Shown here in pieces: positions 15,665-23,213 of a stretch of 26,725 nt of DNA. This stretch comes from a virus. The notes below the pieces were generated by a model, which worked only from the letters and a program-made list of their open reading frames with translations, ran no database searches and had not been told where the DNA came from. The stretch is taken from positions 1 to 26,725 of the IMG/VR virus record IMGVR_UViG_3300008122_000013; one strand, 5' to 3'. How positions within the stretch are numbered: the first letter of the stretch is position 1; the number at the start of each line of letters is the position of its first letter. A program made the translations under genes and the position numbers.

Positions 15665-15843
15665 GCCTTTTTAGACTTCTTTTTAGCTTTATTTGCTTCT
15701 GACATGGCAATAGCAATGGCTTGGTCACGAGACTTCACCACAGGGCCACCTTTACCGCTGTGGAGAGTACCTTCCTTGTACTCACCCATAACCTTCTTCA
15801 TCTTGTTCTTAGCTGTTCTTTGTCCACGTGTCGGTAGGTTCAT
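15661..15843 (-). CDS. Small basic DUF6496-like protein (60 aa)
   Basis: Start at ATG 15843, with GGAG 9-10 bases upstream; the longer frame from a TTG is rejected. The protein is very basic, with a core KKVMGEYKEGTLHSGKGGPV followed by SRDQAIAIAMSEA and a poly-Lys tail, the pattern of the DUF6496 small phage family as I remember it. The role is unknown; strong positive charge suggests contact with DNA or another virion component. The gene follows the small membrane protein with a one-base gap. Confidence 0.75.
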   Translation of the reverse strand: MNLPTRGQRTAKNKMKKVMGEYKEGTLHSGKGGPVVKSRDQAIAIAMSEANKAKKKSKKA

Positions 15844-15844
15844 T

Positions 15845-16075
15845 TTATTTAACTCCATTAAATTTACTATCAATAGCTAAGTAAATAGCTCCAAAGAAAG
15901 CACCTATGATGATAATAGGTTTAACAGCTTTAGCGATCCATTCGAGTACTTGGAAAGCTCCTGAGGCTGCATTAAAGGCTTGAACAACCTCTTGTGTATT
16001 CTTCTCTATGTTGTCTACCTTAGCTTCAACAGCTAGTAGACGCTCATAGATTTGCTCATGGCTTACATCGCTCAT
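15845..16075 (-). CDS. Small membrane protein, XhlA/holin-like topology (76 aa)
   Basis: Residues 1-35 form a coiled coil (EQIYERLLAVEAKVDNIEKN), 40-52 an amphipathic segment with a Trp, and 53-70 one membrane helix (PIIIIGAFFGAIYLAI) followed by a short charged tail. This order resembles XhlA-type holin accessory proteins and some phage membrane proteins of unknown role. It sits among tail genes about 7 kb from the main lysis cassette. It overlaps the tail chaperone stop by four bases (ATGA). Holin activity is only a possibility. Confidence 0.7.
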   Translation of the reverse strand: MSDVSHEQIYERLLAVEAKVDNIEKNTQEVVQAFNAASGAFQVLEWIAKAVKPIIIIGAFFGAIYLAIDSKFNGVK

Positions 16076-16569
16076 GGCGCATCAGGCCAAGTAATAGTCC
16101 AAGGGAAACCTGTCTGCGTAGTTACATCACGCAAGGCTTGACGATAGGTAGCCCATACTGCTTTGTCAACAGGAGCGTCCGCTACTTGTGTCCAATCACA
16201 GTCTTTCAGTTTCTCATCTCTTGAAGCACGAACACTCTTAGCCTGTTCAGCATCCTTAGAAGCCTTGTAAGCCACTTCTTGTTCAGCAGCAGTAGTAGTT
16301 ACACTATCTACCACTTGGTCAATGAAGACAGGGCCAAGGATGTACTTTGTGTACCACTTACCATCTACTTGCTCAACACCTTGTGCTTGAGAGTATTGGT
16401 AAACAGTTCCACCAGTAGCTTGTGCGCCTTCAAAGACTACATCAGCACCCAGAGCCTCTAAGACCTCAGTTGTTGTTGTATCCCATGATGGGCCTCCATT
16501 GGCTTTTGTGTATGCACGAAATTCACTCTCGTACATTACTGCGCCTGTTGATTGGATTCTTATTTGCAT
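16072..16569 (-). CDS. Phage tail assembly chaperone-like protein (165 aa)
   Basis: Start at ATG 16569, with GAGGT 7-8 bases upstream. The C-terminal third contains the segment SRDEKLKDCDWTQ-like (around 120-133), then DAPVDKAVWATYRQALRDV and a final FPWTITWP, which is the signature of the tail assembly chaperone/tail fibre assembly family (Phage_tail_APC-like, recognised from memory). The N-terminal half is beta-rich, with MYESEFRAYTKANGG. It lies immediately downstream of the 670-aa fibre-like gene (10-base gap), so it probably assists folding or attachment of that protein. Confidence 0.8.
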   Translation of the reverse strand: MQIRIQSTGAVMYESEFRAYTKANGGPSWDTTTTEVLEALGADVVFEGAQATGGTVYQYSQAQGVEQVDGKWYTKYILGPVFIDQVVDSVTTTAAEQEVAYKASKDAEQAKSVRASRDEKLKDCDWTQVADAPVDKAVWATYRQALRDVTTQTGFPWTITWPDAP

Positions 16570-16579
16570 TTTAATTACC

Positions 16580-18592
16580 TCAAGCAATTGCTAAAAAGAT
16601 GTATGTGCCACCACTTGCATTGATAGCGGCTGGCGCAGTTGAACTAATTTCAAACCCTGCGCTGTATGTGTCTATGTAGTCTGTATTGGTTACTTCAACA
16701 GCTGAAGTGTTTAAAAGCAAGTAAGGGTCATTACCGCTTACGATGCCTCGTGCTGAATCCCACACATACCACGAACCAGTTGAGTCTGTGCGCTTAATAA
16801 GAACGAACCTCGCACCGCCTGTAAAGCCACAATCAATTTGCTTAGTAGTGGCTGTGCCTGTGTAGCTTCCTACTTTGGAAACACCAGCGCAGGTTGCAAA
16901 TAGGTAGGCAACGTAAGTTGACGCAGACGCATTAACAGCATTATTTGTTCCTACAGAAAACACAGAAGATGTTGGGCTTGTGTCATTCCAATAAGTATTA
17001 TCATCTGCGGTAGCTGCAGTCGTATCTAATACTAAATAATCTGTGTTGTCGTTGTTGGCATATACAGCCCAAGCATTTGATGTACTTCTACGCCTAATAA
17101 TCATTAACTCAGGTACTGCCGCCAAGTTATGCGTCACAGTTCTGTTTGCTCCTGTCCCTGTATAGCAAACCTCATCAAAAAACGATGGAGCACGTTTGAA
17201 GAACTGTGTTACATAATCTGTACCACTTTCATTAAATGAACCAGTAACAGCATCAGTACCTAGTGAAATTCCATTCATATCAAACGATGTTATAGCAGTG
17301 GAGTCTCCAGTTCCTTCAGCACTATCTGAAGATGGGTATAAATGAACTGTTGAGCCTCGCAATCTATCTTTGAATGTTGTTCCATTAGCCCTTGTTCTAG
17401 CCTGACCCATTACAAAATCAGGAGCAAATCCAACTCCAGTAACAGTATCAGCAGAGCCTGTTCCTGTGTAAGTAATGGCTTTATAAACACTAGTCCCACT
17501 CGTAGGCACTTTCATCGGGCCTCTACGAATGGCTATGTAGATGTAGGTGTCACCAGAAGTATTGACAGTACCACCTACTGTATTGATTTGAAATCCTGTT
17601 GCGGTTGGGGCAATAGTAAATCCACCCGATTCAGCATTAGATAAATTAGGTCGTAAATACTTGGTATTTCCCGTATTTACATCGGATGCAGGCATTCCAC
17701 GCATATTGTCGTACATAATCCAATTGTCTGCTATAGTTGCGTTTTTGACCATCAACCATTGCGGTTCGTAGCCAAGCGTAACATTGTTACCAACAGCCCC
17801 TGTACCCGTATAACTCCCACACGAAATCACATTGTCTGTACCAGTTAGGCCAAAGCCTCCTGCGTTGTGGGCAAATAGGTAGGCTACGTAGGTTGCTCCT
17901 GCTGTATTCATAGCATTGCCAGAAGCATCGTTTACAAGGGCTGGAGCAAAACTTGTACTTGTCATTGCAGAAGAAAAGTTCTGATTTGTATAAAGCGCTG
18001 AGCCAGTTGTATTTAAACTTAGTCCGGTTACAGATGCACTAACAGAATTAGCCCGATGCCAAACACCCCATGCAGAAGTGCTATCAGTTCGCTTACAAAT
18101 AATACATCCGGGCACAGAGCCTAAATTATGTGATACACCAGCACCGGGATATGGGACATCCCCAGAATAAGTCACAACATCAAAGAACTTAGGTGCTTTT
18201 GCAAAAGACCAAGAAGCGTATGTATAACTTGATTTATTTGAATCGTATGTTCCAGCGCCTAAATTAAATCCATTTGTATTGAAGGCTGAAACGTATGTGT
18301 TTAATGCCGAATAAGAATCTGTTGCATTAGAGTAAAGAACATTATTAGTACCGCGAACAGTATCTACAAGCGCGTGCCAACCGTCGTATGTTCCTGTTGG
18401 ATTTGTTCTGCTTTTTGTCCAAACCAATCCTCCTTTAGTGGAAAGGTCAATTCCATTGTTTATACTTTGTGTTGCACCTGTACCTGTGTATAAATACGTA
18501 GAAAACACATCCTCAATGTAGTTAGGCACAACAGGAACACCACCACCAAAGGCATCGTAACTAGCCGCACCAGAAGTTGCTTGTAATGGCAT
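16580..18592 (-). CDS. Fibre-like virion protein with six ~100-aa beta repeats (DUF7483-like)
   Basis: 670 aa made of about six tandem domains, each opening with a Y-T/S-G-T/D-G strand (YTGTGATQ at about 35, then near 142, 257, 366, 471 and 582). Each continues with a hydrophobic strand (for example FAPDFVMGQAR, PELMIIRRR, RFVLIKRTD), a Trp-x-x-x-D or -x-RG turn, and closes with a Tyr-rich strand (YVAYLFA, YIYIAIRRG, YIFLAIA). I recognise this as the DUF7483-type repeat seen in phage tail/receptor-binding proteins (from memory). Repeat sequences have diverged, so expansion is old. It follows the fibre ORFs and precedes a tail chaperone; a role in host surface recognition is likely. Confidence 0.78.
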   Translation of the reverse strand: MPLQATSGAASYDAFGGGVPVVPNYIEDVFSTYLYTGTGATQSINNGIDLSTKGGLVWTKSRTNPTGTYDGWHALVDTVRGTNNVLYSNATDSYSALNTYVSAFNTNGFNLGAGTYDSNKSSYTYASWSFAKAPKFFDVVTYSGDVPYPGAGVSHNLGSVPGCIICKRTDSTSAWGVWHRANSVSASVTGLSLNTTGSALYTNQNFSSAMTSTSFAPALVNDASGNAMNTAGATYVAYLFAHNAGGFGLTGTDNVISCGSYTGTGAVGNNVTLGYEPQWLMVKNATIADNWIMYDNMRGMPASDVNTGNTKYLRPNLSNAESGGFTIAPTATGFQINTVGGTVNTSGDTYIYIAIRRGPMKVPTSGTSVYKAITYTGTGSADTVTGVGFAPDFVMGQARTRANGTTFKDRLRGSTVHLYPSSDSAEGTGDSTAITSFDMNGISLGTDAVTGSFNESGTDYVTQFFKRAPSFFDEVCYTGTGANRTVTHNLAAVPELMIIRRRSTSNAWAVYANNDNTDYLVLDTTAATADDNTYWNDTSPTSSVFSVGTNNAVNASASTYVAYLFATCAGVSKVGSYTGTATTKQIDCGFTGGARFVLIKRTDSTGSWYVWDSARGIVSGNDPYLLLNTSAVEVTNTDYIDTYSAGFEISSTAPAAINASGGTYIFLAIA

Positions 18593-18595
18593 GGT

Positions 18596-19471
18596 TTAAG
18601 CCTTAAATTGTGTGTTGCTTGCCAAGACTGTGAAAGTCGCACTACCTGTCTTGATTAAAATATAGCGGTAACTGTCTATTCCACTTGCATTTCCCGCAGT
18701 AGGCGCACCACCTAGCCACCTAGTAGTCACTCCAGATGTAGTGCCATCAACTTGCACAGCAGAGTTATAGTAAGCAGTAGAGCCTTGAGTCACCAAGAAA
18801 GCCACAGTCATTGATTGACCTGTACTCATTAAAGTATTCAATGACGTACCGCTAGAGGCTCTAAAGTTAACTGTCCAGTTAGCACTTGCGTTACTTGTGT
18901 AGTACAAGACTGACTGAGTGGTAATGTCGTAGTTAATCGTTCCAGTAGCCGCAGTAGCTGATACTGTTGCTACCTCTGCTGCATCGTTTAGAACAATGGC
19001 AGTAGCAGATGAAGTACCTGTAAAGAGAGTCTCAGTACCTGCAAGTGTAGCAAAGGAGCCAGCTGTTAGAGTAGCTTGAGTCCATGCTGAACCACTCCAC
19101 ACCCATAAGTTAGATGATGTTGAATTCCAGTACAGAGCACCTGTAAGTAGAGTATTACCATCATTGTCCACTGATGGAGCTGAAGACTTAGGGCCTAAGT
19201 AGCGATCATCAAAGCTATCATAGGACGCTGCAGCTGAACTAGCAGAAGCACTGGCTGCAGAGGCTGATGATGAAGCTGCAGAGGCTGAGTTACTTGCATT
19301 GGTTGCTGATGTTGCTGCTGCAGACGCTGATGTAGCTGCTGATGTTGCACTACCTAGAATACTGTCAACATACACTTTAGTTGTTAAGTCAGCATCAGCA
19401 CTTGGAGTTGCTGTACTTGTAACCTTGTTAGCACCCATGACAATGTTACCTGTCATAGTTCCACCTGCCAA
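18596..19471 (-). CDS. Tail fibre, C-terminal fragment (out of frame with its upstream half)
   Basis: 291 aa from TTG 19471, but that start has no ribosome-binding site. The reading frame continues open upstream for 17 codons into the end of the 225-aa ORF, encoding DATTKTYVD and DAKLA, a normal fibre repeat. I therefore read this as the distal part of one fibre. Contents: LAGGTMTGNIVMGANKV repeat, a coiled-coil-like Ala/Ser run (about 40-83), a DRYLGPKSSAP linker, an ALYWNST...LWVWSGSAW beta domain (about 110-132), and a C-terminal beta domain ending TQFKA. The extra base at 19523-19524 is what separates it from the N-terminal half. Confidence 0.75.
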   Translation of the reverse strand: MAGGTMTGNIVMGANKVTSTATPSADADLTTKVYVDSILGSATSAATSASAAATSATNASNSASAASSSASAASASASSAAASYDSFDDRYLGPKSSAPSVDNDGNTLLTGALYWNSTSSNLWVWSGSAWTQATLTAGSFATLAGTETLFTGTSSATAIVLNDAAEVATVSATAATGTINYDITTQSVLYYTSNASANWTVNFRASSGTSLNTLMSTGQSMTVAFLVTQGSTAYYNSAVQVDGTTSGVTTRWLGGAPTAGNASGIDSYRYILIKTGSATFTVLASNTQFKA

Positions 19472-19524
19472 GGCTAACTTAGCATCACCAACACCATCTA
19501 CGTAGGTCTTAGTTGTAGCATCAA
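19472..19524 (-). other. Frameshift junction within the tail fibre gene
   Basis: The 225-aa frame ends GCT GGT TGA; the 291-aa frame runs on as GAT GCT ACA ACT AAG. Removing a single T (19523 or 19524 on the - strand) gives GCT GGT GAT GCT ACA, joining both halves through 17 codons without a stop into a 533-aa fibre. Codons in between encode a recognisable fibre repeat, so the join is biologically sensible. The site is only a two-base T run, not a long homopolymer, and no upstream Shine-Dalgarno-like stimulator is obvious. Confidence 0.8.
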
Positions 19525-20198
19525 CCAGCTAGGGGAAGCTTAGCAGCAATAGAGTTAGTGACAGTAGTGGAGAATGAAGCATCATCATTCAAGGCTGCAG
19601 CAAGTTCATTTAAGGTATCCAATGCTGCTGGAGCACCATCAACAAGATTACTAATAGCTGTATCTACGTAGCCTTTAGTGGCTGCATCACCTGAGTTAGT
19701 TGGAGATGTGAGGTTAGTAATAGTGGCTGCTGAGGAAGCATCCATGTTCAAGCCACCGTTAATGGTAACATCATTGAACGATGAAGTACCTGTGGAGGCT
19801 GTTACGTTACCAGTTAAGTTACCTGTGACGTTGCCTGTAACGTTACCTGTCAAGTTACCAGTTACGTTACCAGTCACAGCACCTGTGATAGCACCTACAA
19901 AGCCTGTCGTTGCAGTTACTGTAGTACCTGTAATGGCTGCAGCTGTAGTGCCACCAATGGGTGTATTATTAATTGTACCACCAGTCTGAGCTACTCCAGC
20001 TACAGTACCACCTGTAATGGCAGCTGCTGAAGCTTCTTGATTACCTAAAGAGCCAACAATCCTAACAACTGTACTTGAATTATCTTTAGTGTACAGCTTC
20101 TTATCTGTTACGTTAATGGCTAACTCACCCTTAGTTAAGTCTCCAGCTGCAGGTGTAGCAGATGCTGTACTGCTATTCTTTGTAATGATCGTTGTCAT
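19521..20198 (-). CDS. Tail fibre, N-terminal part (truncated by frameshift)
   Basis: 225 aa. The N-terminus (MTTIITKNSSTASATPAAGDLTKGELAINVTDKKLYTKD, here described over residues 1-39) is a common phage fibre attachment module with a GELAINVTD-KKLYTKD signature. Then come Thr/Gly-rich shaft repeats, including a TGNV/TGNL array (about 109-133), and an AATKGYVDTAIS segment typical of fibre repeats, ending in KLPLAG and a stop. In related fibres LAG is followed by GTMTG; here the frame breaks. ATG abuts the stop of the SGNH gene. As it stands the product lacks the distal, receptor-binding end. Confidence 0.8.
   Translation of the reverse strand: MTTIITKNSSTASATPAAGDLTKGELAINVTDKKLYTKDNSSTVVRIVGSLGNQEASAAAITGGTVAGVAQTGGTINNTPIGGTTAAAITGTTVTATTGFVGAITGAVTGNVTGNLTGNVTGNVTGNLTGNVTASTGTSSFNDVTINGGLNMDASSAATITNLTSPTNSGDAATKGYVDTAISNLVDGAPAALDTLNELAAALNDDASFSTTVTNSIAAKLPLAG
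19800..19874 (-). repeat. 12-bp repeats encoding T-G-N-V/L fibre shaft units
   Basis: About six successive 12-base units encode Thr-Gly-Asn-Val or Thr-Gly-Asn-Leu. Such units probably build an extended beta-helical or triple-stranded shaft, and the near-identical DNA units are prone to expansion and contraction, changing fibre length in frame. Confidence 0.8.
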
Positions 20199-22637
20199 TT
20201 AAGCTCCGTATGTAGAGTTGTACCATTGTGCCAGCGGTGTAGCAACATCACGAGGCACTGCTGGAAGTAATCTGTTATAGTTTTGTTGAATAGCGTTATA
20301 GTAGTCTGCAGTGTTCAAAGGTACACGCTGAGTTGGTAATGCACCTACTCCACCTGTACCTCCAGTGCCTCCACCAGAAGTGAGTGCAGCTCCTCCTAGA
20401 AGTCCTCCAACACCACCTACTATGTTAGCAATTTGACCGGGAGTTAGATTACTTAGTATATTTTCAAGACCAGTGCCTACACCTGTCGATGGCAATACTG
20501 TTCCACCTGTTCCATAGACGCCCATGCCAGCATCTAAGGCAGATAAACCAATGTTACCAGTATTAGGATAAACACCCATGCCAGCATCCAGAGCACTTGG
20601 AATAATGTTGCCAGTATTGGGATAAACGCCCATGCCAGCGTCTAATGCACTAGGAATAATATTTCCCGTATTAGGATAAACGCTCATGCCAGCGTCTAAG
20701 GCACTTAAACCAATGTTGCCAGTATTGGGATAAACGCCCAACCCTGCATCTAAAGCAGATAAACCAATGTTGCCAGTACTGGGGTAAACACCCATTCCCG
20801 CATCTAGTGCGCTTAATCCACCAGCAAGACCACCTGCTGTACCACCTGTTCCATAGACACCCATGCCAGCGTCTAATGCAGATAAGCCTCCAGCGATGCC
20901 TCCTGCTGTTCCTGCCGCCCCTGTTCCATAAACGCCTAAACCTGCGTCTAATGCACTTAGACCTGCCGTACCTGCAGCACCTGCAGTAGGCGCACCAGCA
21001 GCAAATAAACTAGGTGCTGCCAAACCTAAACTTGCAATTGCAAGTAATGGAGCGTACTGTTTAAATTCAGAACTTGACTCACCACCTGTATAAAAAACTG
21101 GAGTGCCGTCAGGAGCAAACTGAACTCGATAGCCTGTCTTACCTTTACCTGCAAATGTCCCGCCAAATGCGTCAGCTCCTGTTTCGTAGTTATTTGCAAT
21201 GGCTTGGCCTGTAAGTTTATTGCCGAATGTGGTTTTCCCAGTGTCTCCAACTAACTTTCCATCCACTGTCTTAATTTTTGATTGGTCAACTGGTACGTAA
21301 GATGAACCATACTCACCACCACCATCTCTAGCAACACCATAAACAGTTTCAAGTTTTGCATCTTTAGGAACTTCAACCACACGCATTTCAGGGCTTGTGT
21401 ATTCTCCAGTATCCGTACTGTTATAAGTCAGCGTTTTCCCTGTAGGCTCGTAAATATAACTAGAAGTTTTGCCGTCTTCATCAGTTTGGGTAAAAACTCG
21501 TTTTCCGTTGTATAGCGTATCAATTGGTACTACAGGCTCTAAATCAGGAATTACACCAAATTGTTTAATGTCAGTAATGCCAGCATCAGACAGAAGTCTA
21601 GCCATGTCAGCAGCATTGGCTTCAGGAGAACCTAAACCTTGCCCAGACCATTGGCTTGAAGTGCCTTGAGCAAGAATCTGATTTTTAATTTTAGTTACAA
21701 TGTCTTCTGGTGCTGTTGTTGCTCCTGCTACAGTTCCTGCTGTTGCTTGGTTATCCAATAATGATGGTGTCTGAGCCGCTGCTACAGGAGGAGTAACAGA
21801 AATAGCTTTAGGGGCTACTCCAGTAGTGGTTGTTTTAATAGCATCAGCTAAGTTAGTACCCAATAAACCATAGGTAGCAGCCGTTGGGTGAACAGGGTCT
21901 GCGGCTGAAGTAGCATTAGATAAACCACTTGTATATGTATATTTATCATCTAATGTTGAACCTGTTTGCTGAGAAACACTTCTAACAACATCAGCGTATG
22001 TACCAACATTCTGTGCCCAAGCATCGGTAGAACTTGTAGAGTTAGGTGTCTGAAGAATAACCTTTTTACCTACAGCTTGTAGTGTCTGAACAGCAGTTAA
22101 AAGATTGTTAGCAAATGTTGCAGGGTCTTCATTGCGATATGCCTCGTTCATACCATAGTTTAAAACTACAGTACCAGCACCACTTGATAATGCTTTATCA
22201 AAGTCAGAACTGTTTAAGAAATCTCCAGCAGTTGTTGAGTTGATACCCAAGTTAGAAACAGAGTAATCGCTACCTAGAGCCTTTTGAGCTGTAGTAACCA
22301 TGTTTTCTGCAACTTGATTACCTTGGTTATAACCCCAAGTCGTAGAGTCTCCAACAGCTACAACCTTTTTAGGGTCAATTTGTGTAGCCAAAGGATTAGC
22401 TTCTATATATGCAGCAACTGCTTGAGAATTAGCAGCTTGCGGTTGTTGTTGAATAGTAGCGGCTACAGATTGATTAAAGTTAGCATATAACTGGTCAGGA
22501 GACACAACACCAGCTTTAAGAGCATCTAACCAAAAATTATAGCCTTCAGTATCAATTTGACCAGCAGCATTACCCATGCCAGTCCTACCAATAGAACTAT
22601 AGGCTCCTTGTACAATATCTTCATAGGATAAAGCCAT
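20199..22637 (-). CDS. SGNH/GDSL hydrolase-domain virion protein with tandem repeats (812 aa)
   Basis: N-terminal residues about 1-60 (YEDIVQGAYSSIGRTG, then IDTEGYNFWLDALKAG) resemble a DUF4214-like adhesin module. Residues 90-268 are an SGNH hydrolase: block I GDST with nucleophile S98, G131 in block II (NLGINS), N164 in block III (GMNE), and D247-x-x-H250 in block V, so the catalytic set is complete. It should remove acyl esters, plausibly from host capsule or O-antigen. Residues 559-708 hold eight copies of SALDAGxGVY, the last six in an exact 18-residue period. Gly-rich linkers and a C-terminal LPAVPRDVATPLAQWYN segment follow. It sits directly before the fibre genes; the virion location is inferred from order and an AAGGTGA-driven start. 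Confidence 0.82.
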   Translation of the reverse strand: MALSYEDIVQGAYSSIGRTGMGNAAGQIDTEGYNFWLDALKAGVVSPDQLYANFNQSVAATIQQQPQAANSQAVAAYIEANPLATQIDPKKVVAVGDSTTWGYNQGNQVAENMVTTAQKALGSDYSVSNLGINSTTAGDFLNSSDFDKALSSGAGTVVLNYGMNEAYRNEDPATFANNLLTAVQTLQAVGKKVILQTPNSTSSTDAWAQNVGTYADVVRSVSQQTGSTLDDKYTYTSGLSNATSAADPVHPTAATYGLLGTNLADAIKTTTTGVAPKAISVTPPVAAAQTPSLLDNQATAGTVAGATTAPEDIVTKIKNQILAQGTSSQWSGQGLGSPEANAADMARLLSDAGITDIKQFGVIPDLEPVVPIDTLYNGKRVFTQTDEDGKTSSYIYEPTGKTLTYNSTDTGEYTSPEMRVVEVPKDAKLETVYGVARDGGGEYGSSYVPVDQSKIKTVDGKLVGDTGKTTFGNKLTGQAIANNYETGADAFGGTFAGKGKTGYRVQFAPDGTPVFYTGGESSSEFKQYAPLLAIASLGLAAPSLFAAGAPTAGAAGTAGLSALDAGLGVYGTGAAGTAGGIAGGLSALDAGMGVYGTGGTAGGLAGGLSALDAGMGVYPSTGNIGLSALDAGLGVYPNTGNIGLSALDAGMSVYPNTGNIIPSALDAGMGVYPNTGNIIPSALDAGMGVYPNTGNIGLSALDAGMGVYGTGGTVLPSTGVGTGLENILSNLTPGQIANIVGGVGGLLGGAALTSGGGTGGTGGVGALPTQRVPLNTADYYNAIQQNYNRLLPAVPRDVATPLAQWYNSTYGA
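20514..20963 (-). repeat. 54-bp coding tandem repeats (SALDAGMGVYPNTGNI units)
   Basis: Eight coding units with the core SALDAGxGVY begin at protein residues 561, 586, 609, 627, 645, 663, 681 and 699. The last six are spaced exactly 18 codons (54 bases; regular part about 20514-20819). The DNA copies differ mostly at third positions, with a few amino-acid exchanges (GL/IP before SALDAG, M/L and G/S), so the array is partly diverged rather than newly duplicated. Confidence 0.92.
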
Positions 22638-22642
22638 AATGC

Positions 22643-22975
22643 TTATTCACCTTTTCTATATAGTTCAAACGTGTTGGTAGCTGACATAGCGGATGCAGCT
22701 TCAGGAGTAATCCTCACTTGATCACCTTCTTCAAGGACAACAAAAGCACCACCATCAAACCTGAGATATTGTGTGGTAGCTAACTGGTAAGCATCAACAA
22801 CTACAATCTCAGTATCTGCACTTGAGTCATACCACCAAACACTTACAGTTTTGTTATTACCTGTATGATTTGAGATAAAACAAAGGTTCCACTTAGCATA
22901 GTAGCCCGTTGGAACTGTGTATACAGTAGTCTTAGAGCCAGCTGTTAGGTTATTACCCGTTGATACTGGTTTCAT
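22643..22975 (-). CDS. Small beta-rich structural protein (110 aa)
   Basis: The sequence is beta-rich: an N-terminal TAGSKTTVYTVPTGYYAKW strand pair, FISNHTGNNKTVSVWWYD, a Y-x-L turn, then GGAFVVLEEGDQVRI, ending FELYRKGE. The VPTGY...NHT...WYD...VLEEGD pattern resembles a small structural protein often found between capsid and tail fibre genes in marine podoviruses (remembered, not checked). It may be a capsid decoration or a neck protein. It overlaps its upstream neighbour by 23 bases and ends six bases before the SGNH gene. Confidence 0.7.
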   Translation of the reverse strand: MKPVSTGNNLTAGSKTTVYTVPTGYYAKWNLCFISNHTGNNKTVSVWWYDSSADTEIVVVDAYQLATTQYLRFDGGAFVVLEEGDQVRITPEAASAMSATNTFELYRKGE

Positions 22976-23132
22976 CTTGTTTCACTGTTTTCTTAGATGA
23001 TGTTGTTACTTTAGGAGCTTCAACTACCACTTCAATAACTTCAGTGTAACCAGTGTGTTTCCTCATCTCAGCAATCTCATGCTCTTGGAAGAACTCTACT
23101 GTGTTACCAGATTGAATACATTTGAATTTCAT
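22953..23132 (-). CDS. Small hypothetical protein (59 aa)
   Basis: The frame starts at ATG 23132, with AAAGG about 8 bases upstream, begins MKFKCIQSGNTVEFFQEHEI, and continues with AEMRKHTGYTEVIEVV before a Lys/Thr-rich tail. It fills the otherwise empty stretch after the capsid terminator and overlaps the next gene by 23 bases. The opening (MKF.CI.SGN..EF..EH.I..MR.H..Y.EV) is a pattern I recall for a conserved small protein beside podovirus capsid genes. Function unknown. Confidence 0.75.
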   Translation of the reverse strand: MKFKCIQSGNTVEFFQEHEIAEMRKHTGYTEVIEVVVEAPKVTTSSKKTVKQDETSING

Positions 23133-23171
23133 TTGCTGTTACCTTTCTGATGTACTAAAGAGTAATACATT

Positions 23172-23201
23172 AAAAAGGCTCCCTCCTCGTGAGAGGGAAC
23201 C
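23172..23201 (-). terminator. Intrinsic terminator after the major capsid gene
   Basis: On the - strand GGTTCCCTC (23201-23193) pairs with GAGGGAGCC (23185-23177), nine pairs with one G-T wobble, around a 7-base loop, and is followed by TTTTT (23176-23172). It begins about a dozen bases after the capsid stop codon (23214). Partial termination here would raise capsid mRNA relative to downstream tail genes. Confidence 0.9.
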
Positions 23202-23213
23202 CTTAAAGTCTAC

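Noticed and set aside
19500-19540. RF2-like programmed +1 frameshift at GGU-UGA
   Set aside because: The stop context is suggestive, but there is no Shine-Dalgarno-like stimulator and glycine tRNA re-pairing on GUU is poor. Kept only as one explanation within the fibre finding, not as a called signal.
19678-19989. 103-aa + strand frame rich in Val, Pro and Leu
   Set aside because: It is the antisense image of the Thr/Gly/Asn fibre repeats; its periodicity comes from the 12-bp coding repeats.
20514-20819. Regular 54-bp repeats considered as a CRISPR array or iterons
   Set aside because: There are no unique spacers, units are contiguous, in frame and diverge at third positions, so they are coding repeats.
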